Of a DNA stretch of 64,000 nt, positions 7,601-14,967 are shown piece after piece. The stretch lies in NCBI GenBank assembly GCA_963838385.1, contig CAWIRE010000006.1:992001-1056000 (forward strand), given 5' to 3'. This DNA comes from DAHUYF01 sp963838385 (GTDB lineage Bacteria; Pseudomonadota; Alphaproteobacteria; ATCC43930; CGMCC-115725). Position 1 is the first letter of the stretch. Every line of letters begins with the position of its first letter. A program made the translations under genes and the position numbers. The notes under the pieces were generated by a model. That model saw only the letters and a list, made by a program, of their open reading frames with translations, was not told where the DNA came from and searched no databases.

Positions 7601-7868
7601 GTGCTTGCCGCCCAATCCGACGTGTTCGAGCGGCCGGTCCTCGCCGGCCTGAACCAGGCCGACGCCATCGTGACGCAAGGCGAGGAGCAGGCGCTCATCG
7701 CCGCCATCGAACTCGGTGGAACTGTCGCCGTTCCGCTTCCACGGCTGGCTGGGCAAGCGCCTGACCGCGTCCTTCGGCTGGCGCCACGATTTCGACGACG
7801 CCCGCCTCGCCCCGGCGGAGCCGATCCCCGACTGGCGGCTTCGCGTGGGCGGGGCCATCGCTGCATGA
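7601..7868 (+). pseudogene. AlkB-like 2-oxoglutarate dioxygenase remnant
   Basis: The N-terminal third of an AlkB-like DNA dealkylase. From GTG 7601 one frame gives the early part (AGLNQADAIVTQGEEQALIA, then AIEL), and after about 7716 the next frame gives SPFRFHGWLGKRLTASFGWR, then FDDARLAPAEPIPDW. One extra base near CTCGGTGGA explains the shift. The protein then ends at TGA 7866-7868, before the region where the HxD...H iron ligands and the 2-oxoglutarate arginine would lie. It is therefore inactive even if the shift is an error. A palindromic repeat begins 9 bases later, so the insertion of that element may have cut the gene. It shares the LexA box with dinB. Confidence 0.7.
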
Positions 7869-7876
7869 AGATCATG

Positions 7877-7984
7877 CGCCCTTCGACATGCCCGCTTCGC
7901 GGGCAAGCTCAGGGTGAGGATAAGTTTCTTGATGGCAGAAAGAAAAGTTGCCTCATCCTGAGCTTCGTGCTTGTCGAAGGACGC
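7877..7984. repeat. Long imperfect inverted repeat element
   Basis: The left arm (7877-7920: GCGCCCTTCGACATG ... CAAGCTCAGGGTGAGG) and the right arm (7951-7984: CCTCATCCTGAGCTTCGTGC, then TTGTCGAAGGACGC) are near reverse complements around an A/T-richer centre. The left arm also holds a perfect hairpin TGCCCGC-TTC-GCGGGCA at 7889-7905. Arms of this kind (CCTTCGACAAGC..CTCAGG..GAGG) are typical of short dispersed elements in alphaproteobacteria. It directly follows the truncated alkB-like gene. I see nothing gene-like from here to 8211 (about 230 bases). Confidence 0.6.
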
Positions 7985-8211
7985 AACGACATCGATCCAG
8001 CGTCCAGGTGCCCGCGGCGCAAGCTCAGAGCGCGCAAGCACGCACGATGGAAATGTAACGGTTGCCTGCCGACACGGACCGCTGAGCTTTCATGCCCCCG
8101 GCAAGTGCTCGCACCCGGCCAAACGCCCGGATTTTGACACATCGCACAAAGCGATCCCTGGGTAGCCTTTACACACGTTCCGGTGGAGACAAAGCAAGCA
8201 TCTCGAGGCCG

Positions 8212-8532
8212 ATGATCATCGACCGACTTTTCCCCATTGCGCGTTTCCTGCCGGCCTGCTCCTGGCCGCGCGCCCTGGCGAAGACCCTGACCTGGCGCTT
8301 CTTTGCCACGCTCGACACCTTCCTGATCAGCATGCTCGTGACCAGGAACCTGAAGCTGGCGGGATCGATCGTCGGCATCGAGGTCCTGACCAAGATGGTC
8401 TGGTACCTCGTGCATGAGCGGGCCTGGGCGCGGCTGTCCTTGGTGGGGGAACCGGTGGTCGTGAGATCGGCGCCACGCCGCTACGCCGAGGGTCGCGGCT
8501 CTGGCGTGTCGCGATCCCGCGACTTCGATTGA
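8212..8532 (+). CDS. DUF2061 membrane protein
   Basis: A 106-residue protein with the DUF2061 signature. LAKTLTWRFFATLDTFLISM (about residues 22-41) is followed by a second hydrophobic stretch LAGSIVGIEVLTKMVWYLVH ending in the conserved YLVHERAW. Members are small two-helix inner-membrane proteins of unknown function, often near transport or sulfur genes. The basic C-terminal tail after about residue 75 is not conserved in my memory of the family. The next gene follows after 81 bases on the same strand. Confidence 0.8.
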   Translation: MIIDRLFPIARFLPACSWPRALAKTLTWRFFATLDTFLISMLVTRNLKLAGSIVGIEVLTKMVWYLVHERAWARLSLVGEPVVVRSAPRRYAEGRGSGVSRSRDFD

Positions 8533-8613
8533 GCGACGCGCGAACCGCGCTGTTGACGCCAGCACGGCCATCGGCCATGTCCCGCCCAGCACCGCCCCTC
8601 CCCCGCGTGATCC

Positions 8614-9900
8614 ATGCCCCCCTCGCCGCGCACCCATTTCCTGATCGTCGGCGCGGGCGCCGCGGGGCTGGTGGCGGCGCGCGAGCTGGCGCGCGCGGGC
8701 AAGCGTGTGACGATCCTCGAAGCGCGCGAGCGCTGCGGCGGACGCATCGACCCGCTGCCGGCGCGCGACTTCGGCTATCCGGCCGAAGGCGGCGCCGAGT
8801 TCGTCCATGGCGCGGCGCCGGTGACGCGCGCCCTGCTGCGCGAGGCGGGGCTGTCGCTGGCGCCTCTGGCGGGCACGCGCTGGAGCGCGCGACGCGGCGC
8901 GCTGACGCAGGATGAAGGCCCGCCGCCGCATGCGGAGCGGCTCTACCGGGCCCTGGCGCAGGTGACGACCGACCTGCCCATCGCCGAGTTCCTGGCGACG
9001 CGCTTCGGCGGCCCGGACTATGAGGAGCTGCGCCGCGAGATCACGCGGCGGGTCGAAGGCTATGACGCGGCCGACCCGAACCGCGCCAGCACGCTCGCGG
9101 TCAGGGATGAATGGCTGGGCCAGAGCCGCGACGACCAGGGGCGGGTCGCGGAAGGCTATGGCGCGCTGATCGAGTTTCTCGCCTCGGAATGCCGCAGGCA
9201 CGGCGCCTTGATCCATCTCGGCGCCGCCGTGGCCGGCATCGAGGAGGGCGGCGGCCGGATCGCCGTCCGCTGCCGCGACGGCGCCGCGTTCGCCGCCGAC
9301 GCCGCGATCCTGACCGTGCCGCTCCCCCTCCTCTCCGAGATCGCGCTGCCGGCGGCCGCCCGCGCGAAGGCCGCGGCCGGCATCGATATCGGCTTCGGCA
9401 ACGTCGTCAAGATTCTGCTCCGCTTCGCCACGCGATGGTGGGCCGCCCAGGGCGGCCGCGATCTCGGCGACATGGCGTTCCTGTTCTCCAACGCCAAGGT
9501 TCCGACCTGGTGGACCCAGCATCCGGCCGATCATCCGGTGCTCACCGGCTGGTACGCGGGACCCAAGGCGGAGAAGGTGTCCGGGCTCGCCGAGGCCGGG
9601 CTCATCGAGATGGGCCTCGCCTCGCTCGCCGAGATCTTCGACCTGCCCCGGGATCGCCTCGCCGCGGAGCTCGTCGCGGCGCGCGCCATCAACTGGGGCA
9701 ATGATCCCTTCGCGCGCGGCGCCTATTCCTATGCCACGCCCCGCACGCGCGAGGCGCAGGCGGCGCTGCAAAGACCGAATGGGGACGCCGTGATCTTCTG
9801 CGGCGAGGCGCTCTATGCCGGCCGCGACATGGGCACGGTCGAGGCGGCGCTGGCCAACGGGCGGGACACGGCGCAGGCGATCCTCGCGGGCGAGCGCTGA
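8614..9900 (+). CDS. FAD-dependent amine oxidase
   Basis: A 428-residue flavoprotein of the flavin amine oxidase family, which oxidise amines to imines with hydrogen peroxide as by-product. The N-terminal dinucleotide fold is clear: LIVGAGAAGLVAARELARAG, then the acidic strand end ILEARERCGGRI, the family's RxGGR FAD contact. A second flavin-contact region near the C-terminus reads VIFCGEALYAGRDMGTVEAA, which matches the usual fold where the protein holds the FAD pyrophosphate. No signal peptide is visible, so it is cytosolic. The substrate is not known; it may be a polyamine or a monoamine. It ends 18 bases from the convergent ketopantoate-reductase-like gene. Confidence 0.9.
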   Translation: MPPSPRTHFLIVGAGAAGLVAARELARAGKRVTILEARERCGGRIDPLPARDFGYPAEGGAEFVHGAAPVTRALLREAGLSLAPLAGTRWSARRGALTQDEGPPPHAERLYRALAQVTTDLPIAEFLATRFGGPDYEELRREITRRVEGYDAADPNRASTLAVRDEWLGQSRDDQGRVAEGYGALIEFLASECRRHGALIHLGAAVAGIEEGGGRIAVRCRDGAAFAADAAILTVPLPLLSEIALPAAARAKAAAGIDIGFGNVVKILLRFATRWWAAQGGRDLGDMAFLFSNAKVPTWWTQHPADHPVLTGWYAGPKAEKVSGLAEAGLIEMGLASLAEIFDLPRDRLAAELVAARAINWGNDPFARGAYSYATPRTREAQAALQRPNGDAVIFCGEALYAGRDMGTVEAALANGRDTAQAILAGER

Positions 9901-9918
9901 CGCGCCCGGCCTGCCGCC

Positions 9919-10944
9919 TCAATCCACGGAGCCGACGCTGGCCTCCTCGACGACGGGCTCGGGGAAGGTCGGGTAGACCTTGGCGACGCGCCCCATCTGC
10001 TGCGCCAGCGCCAGGACCGTGTCGATGATCGGCGTCTCGACATCCACTAGGCGGCCGATCTCCTGCACCACCGTCAGCAGCGCGTCGAGCTCGATCAGGC
10101 GGCCTTTCTCCAGATCCTGCAGCATCGAGGTGCGATGGGCGCCCACGGCGGCCGCGCCGTTGATGCGGCGCTCGATATCGACGCGGAAATGCACGCCGAT
10201 CCGCCGCGCGATCTTCTCCGCCTCCTCCATCATCTTGCGCGAGACCATGCGGGTGCCGGGATCGGTGGCGACGACGTCGAGCGTGGCGTGGGTCAGCGCC
10301 GAGATCGGATTGAAGCAGAGATTGCCCCAGAGCTTCAGCCAGATGTCGTTGCGGATCTCCGGGTTGTTCTTGGCCTTGAGCCCGCCCGCCGTGAAGGCCT
10401 CGGCCAGCGCCGCGACGCGCGATGTCTCCTTGCGCGCCGGCTCGCCCAGGCCGAACCGGTCGCCATAGATGTGCTTGATCACCCCGGGCGCCACGATCTC
10501 GGTCGCGGGATAGACGGTGCAGCCGATGGCGCGCTCCGGCCCGATCGCGTTCCACTGCCGCCCCTCGGGATCGACGCTGTCCAGCTGCAGGTTCTCGTAC
10601 TGCCCGGCGAAGCCGTAGAAATACCACCAGGGGATGCCGTTCTGCGCGGTGACGACGGCGGTCCGCGGCCCCAGCAGCGGCGCCATCTCGCCCGCCACCT
10701 CCCAGGCCTGATGCGCCTTCAAGGCGATGATGACGTAATCCTGCGGCCCGAGCTCGGCCGGTGTCGCGGTCGCCGGCAGGCGCGCGAGCTTCTCCTCGCC
10801 GCCGATCAGCAGCTTCAGCCCGTTGCGCTTGATCGCCTCCAGATGCGCGCCGCGGGCGATCAGCGAGACATCGGCGCCGCCCTGCTTGAGCAGCACCCCC
10901 AGATATCCCCCGATCGCGCCGGCGCCATAGATGCAGATCTTCAT
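9919..10944 (-). CDS. 2-dehydropantoate 2-reductase family protein (PanE/ApbA-like)
   Basis: A 341-residue member of the ketopantoate reductase family (NADPH-dependent reduction of 2-dehydropantoate in pantothenate synthesis). The N-terminal Rossmann motif is MKICIYGAGAIGGYLGVLL. The family lysine and asparagine regions are seen in VIIALKAHQAWEV, VTAQNGIPWW and KNNPEIRNDIWLKLWGNLCF. The size is somewhat larger than PanE of E. coli (about 300). Many genomes hold several paralogues with other substrates, so I do not assign the symbol. The gene stands alone on its strand; about 100 bases separate it from motB. Confidence 0.85.
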   Translation of the reverse strand: MKICIYGAGAIGGYLGVLLKQGGADVSLIARGAHLEAIKRNGLKLLIGGEEKLARLPATATPAELGPQDYVIIALKAHQAWEVAGEMAPLLGPRTAVVTAQNGIPWWYFYGFAGQYENLQLDSVDPEGRQWNAIGPERAIGCTVYPATEIVAPGVIKHIYGDRFGLGEPARKETSRVAALAEAFTAGGLKAKNNPEIRNDIWLKLWGNLCFNPISALTHATLDVVATDPGTRMVSRKMMEEAEKIARRIGVHFRVDIERRINGAAAVGAHRTSMLQDLEKGRLIELDALLTVVQEIGRLVDVETPIIDTVLALAQQMGRVAKVYPTFPEPVVEEASVGSVD

Positions 10945-11047
10945 TATTGTCCCCGATCAACGTCATGCCCCGCGCGCATGAAACCCGGTCGAGGACCGCC
11001 TGTCCAGCCTCAGTCCGGCGGCAGGCGCCGGACCGGGACCGACGCCG

Positions 11048-11962
11048 TTAACGGCCCGGCGTTTCGATTTTTTCCAGCTTGATGATGACGCGGCGGTTCT
11101 GCGCCTGATTTCCCGGGATCGCGTTGCCGGCGGCATCGCGATTGGGAACCTTCGGCTCCGTGTCGGCGTAGCCGATGGCCCGGAGCCGCTGGGCCGGAAT
11201 GCCTTGCTCGATGAAGAAATGCACGACCGCCGCTGCGCGCGCCGTCGACAGCTCCCAGTTGGACGGGAACTGCGCGGTGTCGATCGGGGTGTCGTCGGTA
11301 TGGCCTTCCACCTTGATCCGATACCCCTCGCCCAGCGCCGCGGCGAGACGGGCAAGGACGCCGTGCAAAATGGCTTTGCCGCTATCGCTCAGGCTGGCCG
11401 AGCCGCTGTCGAAGAACGCGGCGCTGCCCATGTCCAGCGTGGTGATCCGGTCGCCCTTCGGCGCCACGGCGGCAGCGGCCGTGTCCTGCGACGCCAGGCT
11501 GCCGACGAGCTCCGGCGGCGGAATGATGGCGAGAGGCCGGCTGGGCGCGTCATCGGCCTTGACCGCGGAGACGGCGGCGGCGACGGCCGCCTTGCGCGGA
11601 GCGGCCGGTTCATCGATCGCCGTCGCGGCTGCCGCGGCGGCCTCCTTGGCGCGCGCCTTGTCCTTGTCGCCATCCTGGACCGGCAGACGGCTGTCAGCGA
11701 CGGCGGAGGCCGCGACGTCAGGCCGGGGCGCGACCGCTTGGCGTGGCGGCGGCGGGAGCGGCGGCGGCATCTGCTCCATCACCTCCGCCACCTCCGGCAA
11801 CGCCGGCAGCGGCGCTCTTTGCTGAAGATGTTGTCTCGAGCTCGAGACGATGACGAAGACCACGAACAGGCAGAGCAGCAGCGTGATCGTGTCGGCATAG
11901 GTCATCAGCCAGTCATCGGCATGGCTGGCCGGCTCCCGCCGGCGTTGCCCGTGACGGGTCAT
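11048..11962 (-). CDS. MotB-like flagellar stator protein
   Basis: A 304-residue inner-membrane protein of the MotB/OmpA class. After a short basic N-terminus, one membrane segment follows (DTITLLLCLFVVFVIVSS). The aspartate in DDWLMTYADT is placed where MotB carries its proton-conducting residue. A long Ala/Pro-rich linker leads to the OmpA-like peptidoglycan-binding domain from about residue 190: RIKVEGHTDDTPIDTAQFPS, then NWELSTARAAAVV and AIGYADTEP. Its start overlaps the motA stop by 4 bases (ATGA), so the two are co-translated from one transcript. It could instead serve another stator-like ion channel; no other flagellar gene is in the window. Confidence 0.88.
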   Translation of the reverse strand: MTRHGQRRREPASHADDWLMTYADTITLLLCLFVVFVIVSSSRQHLQQRAPLPALPEVAEVMEQMPPPLPPPPRQAVAPRPDVAASAVADSRLPVQDGDKDKARAKEAAAAAATAIDEPAAPRKAAVAAAVSAVKADDAPSRPLAIIPPPELVGSLASQDTAAAAVAPKGDRITTLDMGSAAFFDSGSASLSDSGKAILHGVLARLAAALGEGYRIKVEGHTDDTPIDTAQFPSNWELSTARAAAVVHFFIEQGIPAQRLRAIGYADTEPKVPNRDAAGNAIPGNQAQNRRVIIKLEKIETPGR

Positions 11963-12840
11963 GCGCCGATGACGGTGAGGTGCGGCGGCGCGGCGGGCCG
12001 ATCGAAATAGTCGAAATAATCGTGGATGTCCGGGCGCAGGAAGCTGTTCAGCCGGTCCTGGATCTGCATCGACGACTTCTTGGCGGCCAGCATCGCCATG
12101 CCTTCGCTGATGAAAAGGTGGCGAAGGCGCTGGCTCTCGAGCTCCTGGCGCAGCCTTGCCGCGGCCGGCATGTAGACCATGCGCGCCGACAGCACGCCGT
12201 AAAGCGTCGAGAGAAACGCCACCGCGAGGCTGGGCGCGACGCCGGCGATGTTGTCGCTGAGATTGCTGAGGAGCGCCACCATGCCGAGCAGCGTGCCCAC
12301 CATGCCGAAGGCGGGCGCATGGCTCGTCATGGCCTGCAGGATATCGACGACCCGGCTGTCGCGCTCGTAGCAGGCCTCCGCGGCGGTCTCCATCATGCCG
12401 CGCACCTCCTCGGGCGCATAATCGCTCAACGCCATGTTGAGTCCGTATTTGACGAAGCTGTCGCCGATCTCCTCCGCGCCAAAGCCGGGGCCCAGCCAGC
12501 GCTTGCCCCGATTGCCGATCATGTCCGACCAGCGCATGATGTTCGCCATGTCGTGACGCAGGGTGTCATGCGGCGCCTGCGGCGCGCTGAACATCCGGAC
12601 GACCGCGTCGAGCGCCTTGCGGACGTCCTCGGCGGCGAAGCTCATGAAGGCGACGGCGATCACGCCGCCGACGACGATCACGAGTCCGCCGAGGCTGAAG
12701 AGGATGAGAACCCCGCGCGCGCCCAGCGCGACCGGGCCCAGCACGAGCAGCACGCCGAAGGCGGCGCCGATGACGGGAGGGCGCGCATAGACCGGCGGCG
12801 AAGCATTGGCAGGGTTCAGCGTCTCGTCGATGGCGGGCAT
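11959..12840 (-). CDS. MotA-like stator / proton channel protein
   Basis: A 293-residue MotA/TolQ/ExbB-type channel. Hydrophobic segments lie at about residues 23-60 (VIGAAFGVLLVLGPVALG; LILFSLGGLVIVVGGVIAVA) and at about 175-225 (HAPAFGMVGTLLGMVALLSN and SLAVAFLSTLYGVLSARMVY), with the large cytoplasmic loop between them, as in MotA. I chose ATG 12840. It follows the ribosome binding site GAGGGG and lies 40 bases below a perfect sigma-54 promoter; longer frames would start inside that promoter. With the overlapping motB gene it forms a two-gene unit, which would drive flagellar rotation if this organism is motile. Confidence 0.88.
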   Translation of the reverse strand: MPAIDETLNPANASPPVYARPPVIGAAFGVLLVLGPVALGARGVLILFSLGGLVIVVGGVIAVAFMSFAAEDVRKALDAVVRMFSAPQAPHDTLRHDMANIMRWSDMIGNRGKRWLGPGFGAEEIGDSFVKYGLNMALSDYAPEEVRGMMETAAEACYERDSRVVDILQAMTSHAPAFGMVGTLLGMVALLSNLSDNIAGVAPSLAVAFLSTLYGVLSARMVYMPAAARLRQELESQRLRHLFISEGMAMLAAKKSSMQIQDRLNSFLRPDIHDYFDYFDRPAAPPHLTVIGA

Positions 12841-12879
12841 GGCCCCTCGCGCCTGTGGCTCGGCATTCCGCTCTGCCAA

Positions 12880-12895
12880 AGCAACCGCCGTGCCA
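12880..12895 (-). promoter_or_regulatory. Sigma-54 (-24/-12) promoter of motAB
   Basis: On the minus strand 12895-12880 reads TGGCACG-GCGG-TTGCT, an exact match to the sigma-54 consensus TGGCACG-N4-TTGCW. Transcription would begin around 12869, leaving about 29 bases of leader before motA ATG 12840. Sigma-54 control of flagellar genes is established in Caulobacter and other proteobacteria. No activator site was identified. Confidence 0.8.
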
Positions 12896-13274
12896 CCGGC
12901 GGCTTTTGCCGGATGGCGGATTTGGCCGGCTTTTTCCGGCTGGCGAGGTCGCGCCAGCGGCGGCCTTTGCCGACCGGGAAGATTTGACCCTGCAAACCTG
13001 GCCGGACCCCTCGCGTAGGGGCGGGCCTTGGCGGCGGAGGGATGCATCCTTACCATCGATCCCGGGCTGCTTCCCGGCCGCCATGCGTCATCGGCGCAGT
13101 GCGAATTTTTAGTCGGGGGTGTACACCGGCGACGCAGTCCACTCCCCGGCCGGAGAGTCCGTATTAAGGTAAATTATTCAATAAGACCAGGTTGTTGTAG
13201 GCCGCCAACCTTAGCGATTCCGAAAGGTCTTTGCGGCATTTTGACGGGCATTCGACCCACCTGGAACCAGCGGC
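12896..13274. other. Intergenic stretch between motA and the ACP-like gene
   Basis: About 380 bases without a gene. The left half is GC-rich with several short GGCCGG/CCGGCC repeats but no clear element. At 13160-13195 an unusually AT-rich block (GTATTAAGGTAAATTATTCA, then ATAAG) probably belongs to the promoter of the rightward gene at 13275. No ribosome binding site better than GGAACC precedes that gene. Confidence 0.4.
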
Positions 13275-13616
13275 ATGTCGCGACCGGTCGACAACGTCAA
13301 GAACTGGATGAACATGTTCCGCTGGATCGTCAAGCTCATCCGCGACGAGTACCAGATCGACGAGGCGCGGCTCACGCGCACCGCGGCGCTCGAGACCGAT
13401 GTCGGGCTCAACGCCGAGCAGGTCGAGGAGGTGATGGGCACCATCTCCGAAAGCTTCGCCATGCGCTTTCCCGACGGCACGCTCAACGAGGTGCTGAAGC
13501 TCGAGGAGCTCTGCATGCTGGCGAGCTGGATCAAGGGCTACTACAAGAAGCCCGAATTCATCTCCGCCGATTTCGAAGCCAAGTGCCGCGCCGTCAACCC
13601 GGCAATTGCGGCTTGA
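13275..13616 (+). CDS. Acyl-carrier-protein-like protein lacking the carrier serine
   Basis: A 113-residue mostly helical protein whose middle follows the acyl carrier protein pattern. It has a first helix (FRWIVKLIRDEYQIDEARLT), a TALETDVGL loop, then EQVEEVMGTISESFAMRF. In true ACPs the loop ends in D-S-L and the serine carries phosphopantetheine; here the residues are G-L-N-A-E, so no prosthetic group can attach. It resembles DUF1493-type proteins from memory. The stop lies only 3 bases from the convergent CoA-transferase gene. Function unknown; it may be a structural or regulatory partner. Confidence 0.65.
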   Translation: MSRPVDNVKNWMNMFRWIVKLIRDEYQIDEARLTRTAALETDVGLNAEQVEEVMGTISESFAMRFPDGTLNEVLKLEELCMLASWIKGYYKKPEFISADFEAKCRAVNPAIAA

Positions 13617-13619
13617 ACC

Positions 13620-14291
13620 TCAAACCGCCGGCGCCTCGAGCTTCTTCCAGTCGTTGGCCAGCGTCAGCGTCGCCTCGGTGAGCCGCTGCAGGCCGGCGAG
13701 GTCGAGGCCCTCCACCATCTCGCGCACGACGATGCCTTCGCGCGTGACGTCGAGCACGGCGAGGTTGGTGTAGACGCGCTTGACGCAATGCGGCGCGGTC
13801 AAGGGATAGCCGCAGGTCTTGCGGATGCGCGGCTTGCCGTCCTTGGTGGTGTGCTCGACCAGGACGCGCACCTCGCGCGCGCCCACGGCGAGATCCATGG
13901 CGCCGCCCACGCCGGGCGGGAAGTTCGGATCCTCGGTCGTCCAATTGGCGAGGTCGCCGCCTTCCGATACCTCGAAGGCGCCGAGCAGCGCCACGTCGAG
14001 ATGGCCGCCGCGGATCATCAGGAAGGCGTCGTTGTGATGGAAGTAGACGCCGCCCGGCACCAGCGTGGTGAGCTGCTTGCCGGCATTGATGAGGTCGGGA
14101 TCCTCCTCGCCGGGCTTGGGCGCCGGGCCCATGCCGAGGATGCCGTTCTCGCTGTGGAAGACGATCTCGCGCCCTGCCGGGATGAAATCGGAGCACAGCG
14201 TCGGCAGGCCGATGCCGAGATTGACATAGCTGCCGTTGTCGAGGTCCTGCGCGGCGCGCCAGGCCATCTGGCGGCGGGTGAGCGGCTTCAT
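13620..14291 (-). CDS. 3-oxoacid CoA-transferase subunit B
   Basis: A 223-residue beta subunit of a family I (3-oxoacid) CoA-transferase, which moves CoA between a 3-oxoacyl group and succinate or a similar acid. The catalytic signature HSENGILGMGP (about residues 46-56) has the glutamate that forms the CoA-thioester intermediate. The N-terminus (LTRRQMAWRAAQDLDNGSYV, then NLGIGLPTL) and the end region (TLANDWKKL) fit the family. It sits 16 bases after subunit A on the same strand, in a three-gene cassette with a BKACE enzyme, so its substrate is probably the acetoacetyl-CoA or beta-keto acid made there. Confidence 0.92.
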   Translation of the reverse strand: MKPLTRRQMAWRAAQDLDNGSYVNLGIGLPTLCSDFIPAGREIVFHSENGILGMGPAPKPGEEDPDLINAGKQLTTLVPGGVYFHHNDAFLMIRGGHLDVALLGAFEVSEGGDLANWTTEDPNFPPGVGGAMDLAVGAREVRVLVEHTTKDGKPRIRKTCGYPLTAPHCVKRVYTNLAVLDVTREGIVVREMVEGLDLAGLQRLTEATLTLANDWKKLEAPAV

Positions 14292-14307
14292 GCGGGCCTC
14301 CTCCTCA

Positions 14308-14967
14308 TCATGCCACGACGACGCGGTCGACGAAGATGCCGGGGGTGGCGACGCATTCGGGATCGAGGCTGCCGAGCGCCACGATCTCGCGCACCTGCAC
14401 CACCGTCAGATCCGCCGCCATCGCCATCAGCGGGTTGAAGTTGCGCGCCGATTTGCGATAGGTGAGATTGCCCCAGCGATCGGCGCGATCGGCGCGGCAG
14501 AGCGCCACGTCGCCGCGGATCGGCTTTTCCAGCACATAGAGTTCGCCGTCGATCTCGCGCGTCTCCTTGCCCTGGCCGAGCTTGGTGCCCGCCGCGGTCC
14601 TGACGAAGAACCCGCCGATGCCGGCGGCGCCGGCGCGCATGCGCTCGCTGAGCGTGCCCTGCGGCACGATCTCGAGCTCGATCTTGCCCGCCTTGTAGAC
14701 GGCCTCGAAGCAATGCGGGTCGGTGGTGCGCGGAAACGAGCACACGATCTTGCGCACGCGCCCGTCCTTGATCAGGCCGGCGAGCCCCTCATCGCCGGTG
14801 CCGGCATTGTTGGCGACGCAGACGAGATCCCTGACGCCGGTCTCGCGCAAGGCGTTCAGCAGCTCCACCGGCTCGCCCACGGAGCCGAAGCCCGAGCACA
14901 GCACGGTGGCGCCGCTCTTCACCCCGGCGACCGCTTCGGCCAGGCTTCTCACGCGTTTGTCGATCAT
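14308..14967 (-). CDS. 3-oxoacid CoA-transferase subunit A
   Basis: A 219-residue alpha subunit. It carries a variant of the family N-terminal signature, SGATVLCSGFGSVGEPVELL (normally GGFGxxGxP; here SGFG). It then has the usual sequences GLIKDGRVRKIVCSF and VPQGTLSERMRAGAAGIGGF, the last typical of the CoA-binding site. Start ATG 14967 shares one base with the stop of the upstream BKACE gene (TGATG overlap), so all three genes are co-translated. Together with the following subunit B it makes the active enzyme. Confidence 0.92.
   Translation of the reverse strand: MIDKRVRSLAEAVAGVKSGATVLCSGFGSVGEPVELLNALRETGVRDLVCVANNAGTGDEGLAGLIKDGRVRKIVCSFPRTTDPHCFEAVYKAGKIELEIVPQGTLSERMRAGAAGIGGFFVRTAAGTKLGQGKETREIDGELYVLEKPIRGDVALCRADRADRWGNLTYRKSARNFNPLMAMAADLTVVQVREIVALGSLDPECVATPGIFVDRVVVA

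Noticed and set aside
5253..7652. A 799-codon plus-strand frame
   Set aside because: Antisense to dinB and DUF763; composition biased, no domain.
13160..13195. CtrA-like site TTAA-N7-TATT
   Set aside because: The second half differs from TTAA, so it is only an A/T-rich promoter-like block.
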